Source: Gracilaria domingensis (Eukaryota; Rhodophyta; Florideophyceae; Gracilariales; Gracilariaceae). Taken from it: a stretch of 64,000 bases of DNA. A program made the translations under genes and the position numbers. The notes under the pieces are model-generated. The model was not told the origin of the DNA. It made no database searches and was given only the letters and a program-made list of their open reading frames with translations. This document shows, one piece after another, positions 1 to 10,149 of this stretch. Location of the stretch: positions 85,549 through 149,548 of the forward strand of contig VCMS01000126.1 in the NCBI GenBank assembly GCA_022539475.1, written 5' to 3'. The number at the start of each line of letters is the position of its first letter. Position 1 is the stretch's first letter.

Positions 1-458
1 TGGACACCAGCCCACTGCGGAGTGCTTCGAAATGAACGTGTAGACACTCTCGCAAAAACTGGTCTTCGTATTCCCTTGGAAAAGCAACTTGCGATCGAGA
101 TAGATCTCCTTGACGCGAAAGCACAAATCGTGAAAAAGGTTAGAGACAAACCACTTCTACCTAAAACGAGCAACGTCATGAAAGGCAGACTTGCGGCGCG
201 AAAAGCTGAGGTTTTACTAGCCCAGCTTTTTACGGGACACGTTCCGAATCTACATCCAGTTGCTTCGTACATCAACGGAAAAACCGAACGATGTGGTTGT
301 GGTACAAACGTCAAAAAGGATGCAGACCATATGACGAAGGCCTCTCGCCGAGAAACGCTCCCTCCCTTATCTGCAAGTCAAATCTGAATCTCCAAGAATT
401 GATTAGACAACACCCGCAAAGGTTGTTGGCCTTTCTGACGAGAGAGAACTTTCTGTAG
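1..458 (+). pseudogene. LINE-type retrotransposon 3' end: RNase H and zinc-knuckle tail
   Basis: The frame is open from base 1 and begins inside a ribonuclease H domain: WTPAHCG, then NERVDTLAKTGL, matches the conserved C-terminal RNase H block (W-x-P-x-H, NE-x-x-D-x-L-A) that degrades RNA in the RNA-DNA hybrid. It continues to GHVPNLH and a cysteine pair, CGCG, with a downstream D-H, as in the C-terminal CCHC-like knuckle of LINEs. The frame stops at 385-387, but a sensible tail (CKSNLNLQELIRQHP, then LLAFLTRENFL) runs in the +3 frame to a stop at 456-458, so there is a frameshift near 330-360. An A-tract follows at 511-520, the usual end of a reverse-transcribed LINE copy. The 5' part lies outside the window. 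Confidence 0.75.
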
Positions 459-505
459 AAAGAACGTTCTACTTCGACCTAGTAGGAATTAGAGGTCGAT
501 GTCCG

Positions 506-520
506 AAATAAAAAAAAAAA
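506..520 (+). repeat. poly(A) tail of the LINE copy
   Basis: AAATA is followed by ten consecutive A, about 50 bases after the recovered end of the LINE coding region. This is where the tail of a target-primed reverse transcript is expected. Confidence 0.6.
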
Positions 521-1253
521 CAGTTCTCTAACAAAGAAGTAAATAATTCACTTCGCTGATGGTTTGTTTTGACTCCGAAGGCTGGAAAATCAGGAGTTGC
601 AGGCGCATAATCCGTAGAGGTGCAAGTCTACCTCTCCCATTTTATAATGTTTGGTTGGTATGTCAGTCGCCTAGAGGGCCTGTAAGATTTTCTGGGTACT
701 TAAAACTTGTCTTGCTGAATCTTGTTGAAGACAGGTTACGGCTACGACGCCTTGTATGTACCTTCGTTGAAGAGGCGGGGCCGCGGCCTCGGTAGACAGA
801 GAGGCCTTCGTACAAGGGCCTTACGGAATGAGATTGCTTCAGATGCAAGCTTTCATCGGCGAAGCATGCTACCCGGAATGTATAGAGCCCCCTCAGAGAA
901 GAGATCAAATTTTTGAATTCAGTAAGACGAGAACTGCGGCCCTCATTGCGCTCGGCCACGCTGTACAGGCTGGCCACGTACACGGGTACAAACGTTCCAA
1001 TTGTCAAAGGTTACAGGCTACGGTACAGTAATTCCGCGCAAGTGATCTGTGCACCTCTGCGACATGTGTTCAAGCAGGTATGACATCGAGTCGCCTCAAC
1101 CAGCGCGTCCCTAAACGCGGACGACCGTAACTACCGACGGTACCAAGGGTACGAATGTACTGAAGGTACTGCGGATACCTTTGTATCTCCACTTCTCATT
1201 TCGTTTGCTACGGTCGCTGTTCAACACTCCTCTGTACATGAAGCGGACAAGAA
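521..1253. other. spacer without a supported gene; GGTAC-rich
   Basis: Short open frames occur on both strands but none resembles a family. From about 950 to 1180 the sequence repeats GGTAC and ATACC-like motifs (gggtacaaacg, ggctacggtac, gacggtaccaagggtac, gaaggtactg). Similar clusters lie in other spacers of the window. It probably holds the promoter and 5' leader of the gene at 1254, but I see no clear TATA box. Confidence 0.4.
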
Positions 1254-4200
1254 ATGGCCTCCGAGAAAGAAGATGCGGTGGAAAAAGTGGTGCAGCCGGA
1301 GCAAACAGATGATCCCCACGCTCATTCTGCCCAGCCTGACATGGATCCTGGGGTTATCGACGTTGAAGAAGAAGCTATTGATGTAGACGCCGTCGACGAA
1401 GAAGAGAATGAAGGAAAGTCTTCTAGCGATGAGAAAGAGAACGGTGTAGACCTGCTTTCCTCATCGTCCGCCGCCGTCGGTCAGGCTGATGTTGACGTTA
1501 TTGATTTGGAAGAAGCTGATGTGGATGGCGAAGACGGAGGAGTAAATGAGGAGGGAAACAGGGGCGACGATTTTCTTCGCGATAATGCTGACGAAGATGG
1601 AAACAAGGAACAAGAGAATGTCAAAGACGAAATGGAGGAAAGTGTGACTAGGAGAGATGAAGGGCAAAAGGATGAAGAGGATTTAGGACCAGGAAAGCAA
1701 GAAGAAGCGAGAAGGACCGCGAGCGAAAAAGAGGCAGATGACAAACAAAGAGAACAATCTTCTGTGAGGGAAGAAGCGCAACCGCCAGTCGAAGGCTCAA
1801 TAGTGAATCCGGGCTTACAGATACACCCAGTTGCAGATCTAAAGGATGAAGTAAACGAAGGAGAAGCAGTGGAGTTGTCGACACCGCCCCCTGGGGAAAC
1901 CGAAGGTGTCAGAGATGCAGGCGACCTTCGAGCGGAGGGTGAAGAGCATGAAAAAGGTCATGCTTCGCCACGAGGTGATAGCAAGAATGAAAGTACTGCT
2001 GAAGAAGACCAGCCGGCAGAAGAGACGATAAAAGCTGCAGATAACGTATCACAGCATGTTGATCGAGCCGCGTCCAGGGGCTCAACACCTCCCGAGAACG
2101 AGTCTGATGCTCACCAAGATGGCGTCCAAACTTCTGAGGCTATCCCAGATGTTGTCACAACATCTGCGAACGATGCAACAGGGACTGGGATGCAAGAGAA
2201 TAAGAAAGATTCAGATGAGAATGTTGAGTCGCAAGCAATATCGGATGCGGATAGCGCAGCTCCTGAATCCATCGCCAATCGGGACAATGCAACTAAGTCC
2301 GAAGCAACCGAACCGGAAATGACCAAAGATGATATATCTCCGACAGTGGCATCAATGAAGGAAGCCAATACTATGGAGAGCTCCGAGCCCAAACCTGGAG
2401 TTACGATGGATTTGGAAGTTACTGAAGAGGAAGAGCACGAAGACGCTGTTGAAGAAGAAGCTGAGAACATGGATGAGGAAAACACGAATGCAGATATGGA
2501 GCTTTCGGAGGAAGAACCAGCTCATGACATCCAAGCTGATGTTGAACATGAACCAGAGCCTCCAGCAAGTATTAATGATATCGGGGCGGAAGTCGCCGCG
2601 AAAACTGGGACAGGCCATGAGATATCTGACGTTCCAACTGGGGAGGACGCAATACGAGAACCGCAAGACTTGGGGAGGCTTGAAAACGTGACGGCCATGG
2701 AGGTGGATGAAACGTTTGAAGGGAGAGAGGAAGATAATGCAAGTCGAACGCCAGCGAAGGAGAGTGAAAACCTGAAGCCATCAGGATTTGCTGAAGGGAT
2801 TGATGTTCAAAAATCTACTACGACGGATGGAGTAGATGCAAATGCTGCTAAACACTCTGATACTGATGCGCCGGGTACGATGGACACAAGTCTTTCTGCT
2901 GATGGAGGCAAAGAGGTGAGCCCTTCAATATCTGAGAAGAAAGAATCTGACATTGTGTCCAGTGAATCTCCTGATGATCCTGGAGGAAGCACTTCCGCCA
3001 ATCTCACCGCGCCCTTGTTCGGAATGCGACCTTCTGGGTTTCCGGCCCAGCCTGTGTCATTTCGGACGCCTCCTAGCTTCCAACGTACAAGTCTGAGCCC
3101 CAACGCTCGCCCATTCATCCCCGCTGCTCATCGGGAGGCCATGCGAAAAGCAGCTCTTAGTTCAACGCAAAGCAACGATGGAGTCGCTTCTGCTGCTCTC
3201 CCCGAATCAATAGACAAAGAAGATATGAGGGAAACCCCCGGTGCGGGTGCGGGTGCGGATGTGCATGACACGAATGAAAACGAAGAACGCAAGTTGCTGT
3301 TTTCTCCCCAAGAGGCTGCAGAACAGTTGCAGCCGAGTGTTGCCGCAGAACCCTCTCAAGAATCTGTTATGGGTTCGTCGGCATCAGCTTTCTCTGCGGA
3401 GCCCGCGAAGCAATCGACTAAGCAGGAAGACGTTGAGAGCGCAGAAACTCATCAACCAGTATCAGCAGATCAACCACCATTGCCTGTCAAAGAATCAAAA
3501 CTTATTTCTGCCCGAAAAGCGCTCGCTTTGAAAGTCAAGAAAGACTCGATCGTGAAACCTTCTTCGAAGTCACAAGGAAAGAAGGTTACGTTTAGTCTCA
3601 GCGATACAAAGGTGACTGTGCCTATCGAGGCGCAAGTAGCTCCGACTCCCTCCGAGAGCTCAGCAGGGGGTACCAGTGAATCCGGGCAAGAGGGGAAACT
3701 TGAGGAGCAGAAACTGAAGGAGGAGAAGAGCGATGATGGTTTCATGTATGAAGTGAGTCATGTGCCTCTTTCAGTACGGATCGGTAATGGTAATGCAATC
3801 AAGCGGGGCTCGCTGTCCACTCTTCGTCTTACAGTCGCAAAGAGTGGAGAAGCCAAGCTTGATATGTTCAAAGAAGGTGCGTCTTCTCTCCTTCTTTTTG
3901 AATCGCTGTCGGCCTCTCGGAATATTCTTCGAGTCCGAAAAGTTTCAAATCGACCTATAATGACTGTGACTCTGATGAGCAACAACAACGGGGGGACACA
4001 GGTCGCGAAGAAGTATTACGTACATCTCGGATATCATCTGTATGAAAAAGTATTCAAGGCATGTGTCGCACATCTGAACAGTACTAGCCCTGACAGAAGA
4101 ACAGGAGCAGATCCTTCTGCTTCTGCGGCCTCCATGACGAAGAGGCTTTCCACGCCTGTTGGTTCTGATGGTGAGGATGTACAAGCTTCCGGGACTAAGC

Positions 4201-6026
4201 GATCTTCAGATGGTGCGAGGCCTGCGGATCCTAAAAGATTCAAGGCTCCTGATAGACGACGGGAGTTGCTAGAGGCCAAGGCGAAGCTACTCGAGAATCT
4301 AAAGGCTGCGCGAAAGAACAAAGCAAGTAGTGGTATTGGTGAAACGGAGCGCGGTCCTGACAAGACGATACCCGTGGCACCAACTTTATCGGGTATTGCA
4401 GCTCTTCCGTCGACTTCAAAACCGCCTACTGGTCAAGTTGTACCTAAGACCCCACAGCAAATGACATCAAAAGCCGGAGCTCCAAAGTCTGCCATCGCCT
4501 TTGGTGCAAGTGTCCCGGTGAAGACTCTCGAACAGGGTACTAAGAAAACCAAACATTCAGAACCCGTCGTTCATACACCTGCTGTACTTTCCGGGAAACG
4601 AAAACAGTTGGCGGACAAGCATGCTCGGTCCGGGAGACAAAAGGAAGCAAGCGAGAATAAGGTACAAACGGAATTGCCGCGAGAGGGAGGCGCCACATCT
4701 AACGGTGGGCCCTTGCCACCATCGACTTCGGCATTGAAGAGAAAGAAGCCGGCTGGTTCACTTTCTGTACAGAAGCATGCTCCAGGAAAACGGCCGTTTG
4801 AAGAGGTGAAACCGACGGATTCGAAGAGACTACGCACCACTAACGAAAAGAGTGCATCGATTGTTGGCACTCCGTCCGCCACCCAAGAAAAGCTGAAGGC
4901 GCTCCGCGAACAGGCCAAGACTGGTATGGGTGCTTCTAGTAAGAGTAGGACAGCAGCAAACTCGGCTTCTGCGTCGAAAATGCAGGCGATCAGACCTTCT
5001 GTAGAAGAGCTGGAGGAAGTTAAACAAGCGAAAGCAATGGTCGCGAATCTCCTGAAGGACAAAACTGATGCAGCGAAGCAAGCGGCTGCTGTAGAGCGAG
5101 AGAAAAGGAAGATATTGGAGGATCTGGACAGGTTAAAGAAAGCATTGTCTAAGGCTAACGGTGAGACAGCAGAGAGCAAGAGAGAGGTAGCGAAGTTGAT
5201 AGAGGAACACAATGCAGCTGAGAAAAGATTGGGCTCTACCATGGCAGCACTGGAGAAGAGTAAACAGGAGCAAGAGGAACTTTGGACAAAGCTTTCACTC
5301 ATGCTGACAATTGTGAAAGCGGCGCAGGAAAGCGAGGCGAATGACGAGGGGAACGAGGAGAAGAAGAAGATTAGCTTGAATAGATGCGACCATGACAATG
5401 TTGAGGACTTCTTTTACAGACTGCGTACGTTTAGACCCAGCACATGGCCCGTGGAGGAGGCAGATATCGGGGCGCTAGCGTGTGCGAGGCACGGATGGTA
5501 TAACAGCGGGGTGAATGAACTGAAGTCGAGTGACGGTGTGACGCTGCTTTTGGGCGATCTGTTCGAGGACTGTGAGTCGTACATGGCGAGGATCGACGAA
5601 ATGAAGACGGCACTGGTTCAGAAACATGCGTTGCTGTCCGGATGGCGAGGAAAGCAATGTGCTCGTGATATTGGGAAAGAATTGCTATCCCGTGAAGTGT
5701 TGATGAACAACGCGAGCAAATTGAAGGAACTTGTGGCGGAGAAGCGAGTACGCGGGTTTAACGAGACGTCAAAGAATGTGTGTGAATTGGCTGCGGCTTG
5801 TGGGTGGAAGGGGTGTGAGGCGGGTGTTCAGTGCGAGTGGTGCGGAGTTGTGGTGGGAGAGGAGTTGCATTTGAGGGAGAGCCATTACCAGTTTTGCATT
5901 TTTTTCAGGGAGGAGATGGAGGTTAGACGAAACGCGGAATTGTTGGGGCTTGATTGGGAGGTTGAAGGTGCGCGACTTGGGTTGTTTTTTAGATCGACTT
6001 ATGGGGACGTGATGGACGAAAGGTGA
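1254..6026 (+). CDS. Large acidic, Lys/Ser-rich nuclear-type protein with C-terminal NIPA/ZC3HC1-like zinc-finger pair
   Basis: The 1590-codon gene has no intron. The ATG is preceded in frame by a TGA at 1239-1241, which fixes the start. Residues 1-600 are very acidic and low in complexity. Residues about 829-935 look folded, from YEVSHVPLSVRIGNG to YYVHLGYHLYEKVFKACVAHL; the length and pattern recall a PH/Ran-binding-like domain, but weakly. Basic, nuclear-signal-like segments follow, then a coiled coil at about 1250-1360. Residues about 1377-1480 match the first C3HC finger of NIPA/Rsm1 (FYRLRTFRPSTWP, ACARHGWYN), but its CxxC is replaced by KSSD and the later H-C-P-W block reads HALLSGW. 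The second finger, near 1509-1556, keeps CEWC, then H-x3-C. Known relatives (ZC3HC1, Pml39) sit at the nuclear-pore basket or act in F-box ubiquitination. The family call rests on the C-terminus only. Confidence 0.7.
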   Translation: MASEKEDAVEKVVQPEQTDDPHAHSAQPDMDPGVIDVEEEAIDVDAVDEEENEGKSSSDEKENGVDLLSSSSAAVGQADVDVIDLEEADVDGEDGGVNEEGNRGDDFLRDNADEDGNKEQENVKDEMEESVTRRDEGQKDEEDLGPGKQEEARRTASEKEADDKQREQSSVREEAQPPVEGSIVNPGLQIHPVADLKDEVNEGEAVELSTPPPGETEGVRDAGDLRAEGEEHEKGHASPRGDSKNESTAEEDQPAEETIKAADNVSQHVDRAASRGSTPPENESDAHQDGVQTSEAIPDVVTTSANDATGTGMQENKKDSDENVESQAISDADSAAPESIANRDNATKSEATEPEMTKDDISPTVASMKEANTMESSEPKPGVTMDLEVTEEEEHEDAVEEEAENMDEENTNADMELSEEEPAHDIQADVEHEPEPPASINDIGAEVAAKTGTGHEISDVPTGEDAIREPQDLGRLENVTAMEVDETFEGREEDNASRTPAKESENLKPSGFAEGIDVQKSTTTDGVDANAAKHSDTDAPGTMDTSLSADGGKEVSPSISEKKESDIVSSESPDDPGGSTSANLTAPLFGMRPSGFPAQPVSFRTPPSFQRTSLSPNARPFIPAAHREAMRKAALSSTQSNDGVASAALPESIDKEDMRETPGAGAGADVHDTNENEERKLLFSPQEAAEQLQPSVAAEPSQESVMGSSASAFSAEPAKQSTKQEDVESAETHQPVSADQPPLPVKESKLISARKALALKVKKDSIVKPSSKSQGKKVTFSLSDTKVTVPIEAQVAPTPSESSAGGTSESGQEGKLEEQKLKEEKSDDGFMYEVSHVPLSVRIGNGNAIKRGSLSTLRLTVAKSGEAKLDMFKEGASSLLLFESLSASRNILRVRKVSNRPIMTVTLMSNNNGGTQVAKKYYVHLGYHLYEKVFKACVAHLNSTSPDRRTGADPSASAASMTKRLSTPVGSDGEDVQASGTKRSSDGARPADPKRFKAPDRRRELLEAKAKLLENLKAARKNKASSGIGETERGPDKTIPVAPTLSGIAALPSTSKPPTGQVVPKTPQQMTSKAGAPKSAIAFGASVPVKTLEQGTKKTKHSEPVVHTPAVLSGKRKQLADKHARSGRQKEASENKVQTELPREGGATSNGGPLPPSTSALKRKKPAGSLSVQKHAPGKRPFEEVKPTDSKRLRTTNEKSASIVGTPSATQEKLKALREQAKTGMGASSKSRTAANSASASKMQAIRPSVEELEEVKQAKAMVANLLKDKTDAAKQAAAVEREKRKILEDLDRLKKALSKANGETAESKREVAKLIEEHNAAEKRLGSTMAALEKSKQEQEELWTKLSLMLTIVKAAQESEANDEGNEEKKKISLNRCDHDNVEDFFYRLRTFRPSTWPVEEADIGALACARHGWYNSGVNELKSSDGVTLLLGDLFEDCESYMARIDEMKTALVQKHALLSGWRGKQCARDIGKELLSREVLMNNASKLKELVAEKRVRGFNETSKNVCELAAACGWKGCEAGVQCEWCGVVVGEELHLRESHYQFCIFFREEMEVRRNAELLGLDWEVEGARLGLFFRSTYGDVMDER

Positions 6027-6467
6027 GATGCGGGTAGATAGGTTCTCCCTTGGGGAGCGTGCCTTGTTTTTCTGCTCTAGAGGCTTGAACAAATGTAGCT
6101 CGTGTAAGACATCTTGGGGAAGAAGATCTGCGGAGGATGATGTGGCCCGGGAATGGGCGTTGGAAGAGGAGTTGGCGTGGATGACCAATCAAATTGGAGG
6201 CACGCTGCTGGTACGTGCACGCGTGCACGCGACTGTCACTTTGGACCAATCGCTGCGCGACACGCCGTTGTGCGCGCCGTTTAGTGCCATGATCTGCCGC
6301 AGGCTCAACGCGCGCCCCGCCGCCCGCTGACGTTTTTCACAGCCTTGGCCGCGGAAATGCGCGACATGAACGCGCTCGTGCTGGCGAGGAGCCATGATGT
6401 AGCTGCCATGACCATGACGTTGCTGCCATCGTGTCGCCGCCGTGCGCATTGCGTAATCTCGACGCTG
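6027..6467. other. intergenic region between the zinc-finger gene and the reductase-like gene
   Basis: GC-rich DNA with no convincing gene. It contains the alternating stretch gtgcacgcgtgcacgcg near 6210-6230 and several CATG/CGCG runs. It likely serves as the promoter region of the downstream gene, whose TATA box follows at 6468. Confidence 0.4.
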
Positions 6468-6474
6468 TATATAA
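6468..6474 (+). promoter_or_regulatory. TATA box of the reductase-like gene
   Basis: TATATAA lies 119 bases before the ATG at 6593. A transcription start about 30 bases downstream would leave a 5' leader of roughly 90 bases. This also argues against the longer frame open from 6431. Confidence 0.55.
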
Positions 6475-6592
6475 TGAGCTCACGACTGATACCAAACTTC
6501 TTCCTTCTTCGTCATCACCACCACCGACACCAACAGCCACCATCGACAGTCTCAACAGCCCAGATATTCGACCCTCCATCCTGCTAAACATA

Positions 6593-7288
6593 ATGACAAA
6601 GTCAATCCTCGTCATCGGCGCAAACGGACGTATCGGTCAGCAGCTCCTGCGCTCCATCTCGTCGAGCGGCGTACACTCGGGCAGTGAACAGCGTCCCGCG
6701 TTGCACGCGTTCGTGCGCCGCCCAAAGTCCCTGCCAGAGCCGCTGGTCACCGTGTGCGACTCGGTGCAGAAGGGAGACGCGCTTCGTGTTGATGATGTGT
6801 ACAACGCCTTAATCACGACTGAAGCAACGCATGTGGTGGTTGCCATCGGTGTTCCGAACAGTACCAAAAAGAGTACATTGAGAGAAGAATCGGCCAAAAC
6901 GCTCGTGGAAGCCATGCAGCGCTCTGGCAGACAGACTAGGGTCGTGCTTGTTTCTAGCATTGGCGCGGGAAATACTCGAATTCGCCTTGGGTTTGGTATA
7001 GGTCTCACGCTTTCGATTTATTTGCGACATGTGTTGAGCGATCATACTCGACAGGAACAGTGTTTTGATAGCTTCTTTCAGGGCAGGAAGAAGGATCTGT
7101 TGATTGTTCGACCGACCGCTCTTGTTGACGGAAAAGGTGGAAAGAAGCTTGTGCTGTTCGATGGCGCTGATCGAACGCCGAGCGGCCAGGTTGACCGAAG
7201 TGATGTGGCGCGCTGGATTGCTGAGCAGATTGCTAAGGACGACCACCGCTTCGGACAGACAGTCAACATCACAGCTGCCCCCGCTTAA
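6593..7288 (+). CDS. NAD(P)-binding Rossmann protein, atypical SDR / NmrA-like
   Basis: The 231-residue protein starts with a strand and glycine motif, SILVIGANGRIGQQLL (GxxGxxG), which binds the dinucleotide. Then come HAFVRRPKSLP, the block QKGDALRVDDVYNAL, VVVAIGVPNS and VVLVSSIGAG. This is the layout of NmrA-like and biliverdin-reductase-B-like atypical short-chain dehydrogenases, which use NAD(P)H or sense its redox state. No YxxxK catalytic pair is evident, so substrate and activity are unknown. The start is the ATG right before the Rossmann strand; an in-frame extension to 6431 lacks similarity and overlaps the TATA box. A diverged paralogue lies on the other strand at 11202-11873, with about half the residues shared. 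Confidence 0.75.
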   Translation: MTKSILVIGANGRIGQQLLRSISSSGVHSGSEQRPALHAFVRRPKSLPEPLVTVCDSVQKGDALRVDDVYNALITTEATHVVVAIGVPNSTKKSTLREESAKTLVEAMQRSGRQTRVVLVSSIGAGNTRIRLGFGIGLTLSIYLRHVLSDHTRQEQCFDSFFQGRKKDLLIVRPTALVDGKGGKKLVLFDGADRTPSGQVDRSDVARWIAEQIAKDDHRFGQTVNITAAPA

Positions 7289-7408
7289 CTTTCGTTTGGC
7301 TTCTCTGTTAGCTGCGCGGGTGAAATTCACTGCTTTGCTTCCCAGTAGAGTTGTAGATACACATCGCAACATACGGCACCACCAGCCATAAAACTGTCAC
7401 CTCGGGTT

Positions 7409-8530
7409 TCACTCATCGCGCATCTCACCCTTGCCCATCCGTAACGCCTCAATCATGTTACGAAGGTCGAATTGTTTTCCCCCTACGACTTGTTGAAGCT
7501 GTTTGGAGCCCTGAACAGCGTCTACCAGCACGTCAGCGAACGACACCTTGAACATGATCGAATGTTTATCAATGTTGACGATGCGCACGTTGTCAATCTT
7601 TGCTTTTACCTTCTTTGCGTTTCGTCCGTACTTGCGACGCATGGCGCGATGAAAGATTCTCTTCTTCTCCATAGCACTTGTGTTTGGACATTGTTTCAGT
7701 CGATGTCTCTGTCCGAAACACTTATCTTTGTTCCAGCAAAATGGCGTTTGCACTTTGTTCGTTCCCGTCGCCTGTACGTCGCAAGGAACGGCCACAGTTG
7801 CTCCCCCTTCAGGTTTTCCACTGTCGGGCAGTGCGCCGTTGTTTGATTCCAAAAGCTGAGAGCCTTCCTTCACACAATCGTTGAGTACAGGTTCTTCATA
7901 TCCTTCCATCTCCACAGTTTTCGCTTCTTGCACCAATCTGCGTACAAAGTCATAGAAGTGGTTGAAATGACGCCCTTGCTTCTTCTCTATTTGTAGCACC
8001 TTTACCATTTTCTCCTGCAGCACAAACGGTCTCGTGCGCTCTCGGATGTGCTTGATGGCCGTTTGTGGGCACCTTTCAAGCACGCCTTGGTACCCCTCCG
8101 CAGAGAGCGCGTTTTCGTAATCGATAACCAGCTGCCATACTCGCGTTTTACAATCCTTGATGCTCATATCCATCTTCACGTTTACTACCATGTGTTCAAT
8201 TTCGTCGCTCCGAAGCTTAACAAAGTTTTCCACAGTTCGTTCCATCAGCGCCTCCTTCAGCATTTCATCTGTGACTTGATCGCTCTTAGTGGCAGACACG
8301 AACTGCCCTTTGCACAGAGTGTTTAGCACAACGTCGGAGATACATGACTTGAACGAAACGAACGACATATTCGTGGGAGAATTGTTGCTCTTCTCGAGCA
8401 TGAGTTCTTCATACTCCTTTCGTTGTCGTAGAAAACTTCGGATTGATGCAGTGTCAATCTTGCAGAGACGAGGCGCCTCAACATCACAAAACGTCGTATG
8501 AGCCACTATGGAGCTGTCGTCGTCCATCAT
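7409..8530 (-). CDS. Gag-like protein with CX5CX4HX4C zinc knuckle (retroelement-derived)
   Basis: The annotated 373 codons start at the first ATG, but the frame stays open upstream to a TGA at 8761-8763. That extra part (FSTTLDRLRLGKDFEQ, then YFSGHFRKTIRRLAL) looks like a gag N-terminus, so the true start may be in an upstream exon or non-ATG. The protein is helical and charged, with a basic knuckle near residue 275: a cysteine, five residues, cysteine, four, histidine, four, cysteine (CWNKDKC, then FGQRHRLKQC). Retrotransposon gag proteins bind RNA with such knuckles. The C-terminus ends in a hydrophobic block (IMFKVSFADVLVDAVQG) and no protease follows. A broken copy lies at 31929-33115, so this is a repeated family. 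The intact frame leaves open that this copy is domesticated. Confidence 0.5.
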   Translation of the reverse strand: MMDDDSSIVAHTTFCDVEAPRLCKIDTASIRSFLRQRKEYEELMLEKSNNSPTNMSFVSFKSCISDVVLNTLCKGQFVSATKSDQVTDEMLKEALMERTVENFVKLRSDEIEHMVVNVKMDMSIKDCKTRVWQLVIDYENALSAEGYQGVLERCPQTAIKHIRERTRPFVLQEKMVKVLQIEKKQGRHFNHFYDFVRRLVQEAKTVEMEGYEEPVLNDCVKEGSQLLESNNGALPDSGKPEGGATVAVPCDVQATGTNKVQTPFCWNKDKCFGQRHRLKQCPNTSAMEKKRIFHRAMRRKYGRNAKKVKAKIDNVRIVNIDKHSIMFKVSFADVLVDAVQGSKQLQQVVGGKQFDLRNMIEALRMGKGEMRDE

Positions 8531-8763
8531 TTTGACAAGCGCGAGACGGCGAATAGTCTTCCGAAAATGACCAGAGAAGTACTCACAAGGGGATTGCTCG
8601 AAATCTTTGCCGAGACGGAGACGGTCGAGCGTTGTACTGAAGACGCTTGCCTCGTCTTGCTCTTGACCTTTCCCTACCAGTGCTGATTTGAGCAGTTCAG
8701 GGCTGGTCTGACTGTGGTTGTGCCGTCTGTTTTCGGATTGTTTGTGAGTGATTTAGGGCTTCA

Positions 8764-10149
8764 ATCAGAAATGTCGTCATCCATCACGGAGCAGAAGCTG
8801 CAACAGAGACAGCGGCGGCGCCGCTGTCTGCTGCACCAATTAAATTTTGTCCACCTGAGAGCACCCAGAAGCTAAACGCGAGAAGACGTGATGAATTGCC
8901 GCCAATATCAGGGTTGATATCCTTCACCTTGGTACCTCGTATGATACAGATACCCTGGTACAGGCGCAGCAGTTCGAGTGTGATTGTGAGGACTCTAGTA
9001 GTGTGTAATCGAGACTTCTCAAGTATAGGGAGACCTATGCAAATGGCTAGAACTTATAGCCTCGAAGGCATTATCAACGCATTACTCCACACAAGAAGAA
9101 CTGTGACACGAAGCTCTGAACTGGGAGATAGTTAACGCGAGCAAGTGATCTGCCAGCTTGGGCACCAAACGGCGGTTTGCAATTCGATAAAACTCTCTCG
9201 TCTACCAAGGCTAAGGATGACTCCCCGCGTCACAAGTTCGGAACCGGTCGTTTGTGAGGAACGACTCGCCGCGTTTCCATGAATTTTTCGCCCTAATTGC
9301 GTAGAAAGCCAGCATCTTCTCCTAGTAGAATAGGCTGGTCTCTTCTCTGAAACCGCAGCTCCCTTCCGCTTTTTGCAGAAGAGACAAACACATCACGTGA
9401 AGCCCGATTGCTTTGTCCCAACACGTTCCTACGCCTTACGTCGCCGGTTAAGATGGATTTGAAGGGTAACGACGAGTCCCACGGTTCTTAGATACCATTG
9501 TGCAGAATACGGAGGACCTTGTCGTGATGTGTCTCCAGCAAACGATCCGTAGAGGTGCAATGAAATGATTTAGCGAGTGAAACAATCAAAGAGCGTCGGT
9601 GACGAAACGATCTGTTAGCAGACGAAACCCCCCAGGAACCTTGCACTTTCTCGTTGTAGCCATCTGCCTGTAAAACAGCTCCCAATGTGTGCTGAAAGGC
9701 TGCGAAGCAGAGATGCTATAGGTTTGTGGGCCTTCCGCATACTCCCGGAGGCGACACAAGCAAAGGACGGAGATTATTGCGTATTGTAGCTGCTCTAGCT
9801 CCCGCGGTAGGGGGGCGCTAACGACCCTGGCAGAGTCGTCAATGTCGTAGAACAGCACCAATCTCGAGGGATAACAGCTAGAACGGCGCACAGGCGCCGA
9901 ACGGCCTCACGGGAGGCGTTCTCTGCAGGATGAGAGCACGACGGTAATCAACGACCTTCTGAAACTCATGTCATATCTCCCATTGTCCGCCAATGGCTTA
10001 TCGATCCACACCCACCTACGAGTAATTCATGTGCGCCTTTTGCTGAAGACAGAGCAAGTAAGACTTATCTTCGGGACTGTCTCATTGGGTGCGTTGGGTA
10101 TGTCCTCTAAATCCATAAGTTCAGTTGGTTTAACTCTTTGTTATTGCCA
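8764..10149. other. spacer with no supported gene
   Basis: No open frame resembles a family. The stretch 8925-8965 carries GGTACC and ATACC-type motifs (cttggtacctcg, gataccctggtac) like those near 1130, 12600 and 17300. A palindromic run, cagcggcggcgccgctg, lies near 8810-8826. Nothing else stands out. Confidence 0.35.

Noticed and set aside
4571-5398. 275-codon minus-strand frame
   Set aside because: It lies wholly within the coiled-coil and Lys-rich part of the 1254-6026 gene and mirrors its codon bias.
6431-6592. 54-codon N-terminal extension of the reductase-like gene
   Set aside because: It begins with GTG, spans the TATA box and has no counterpart in the paralogue.
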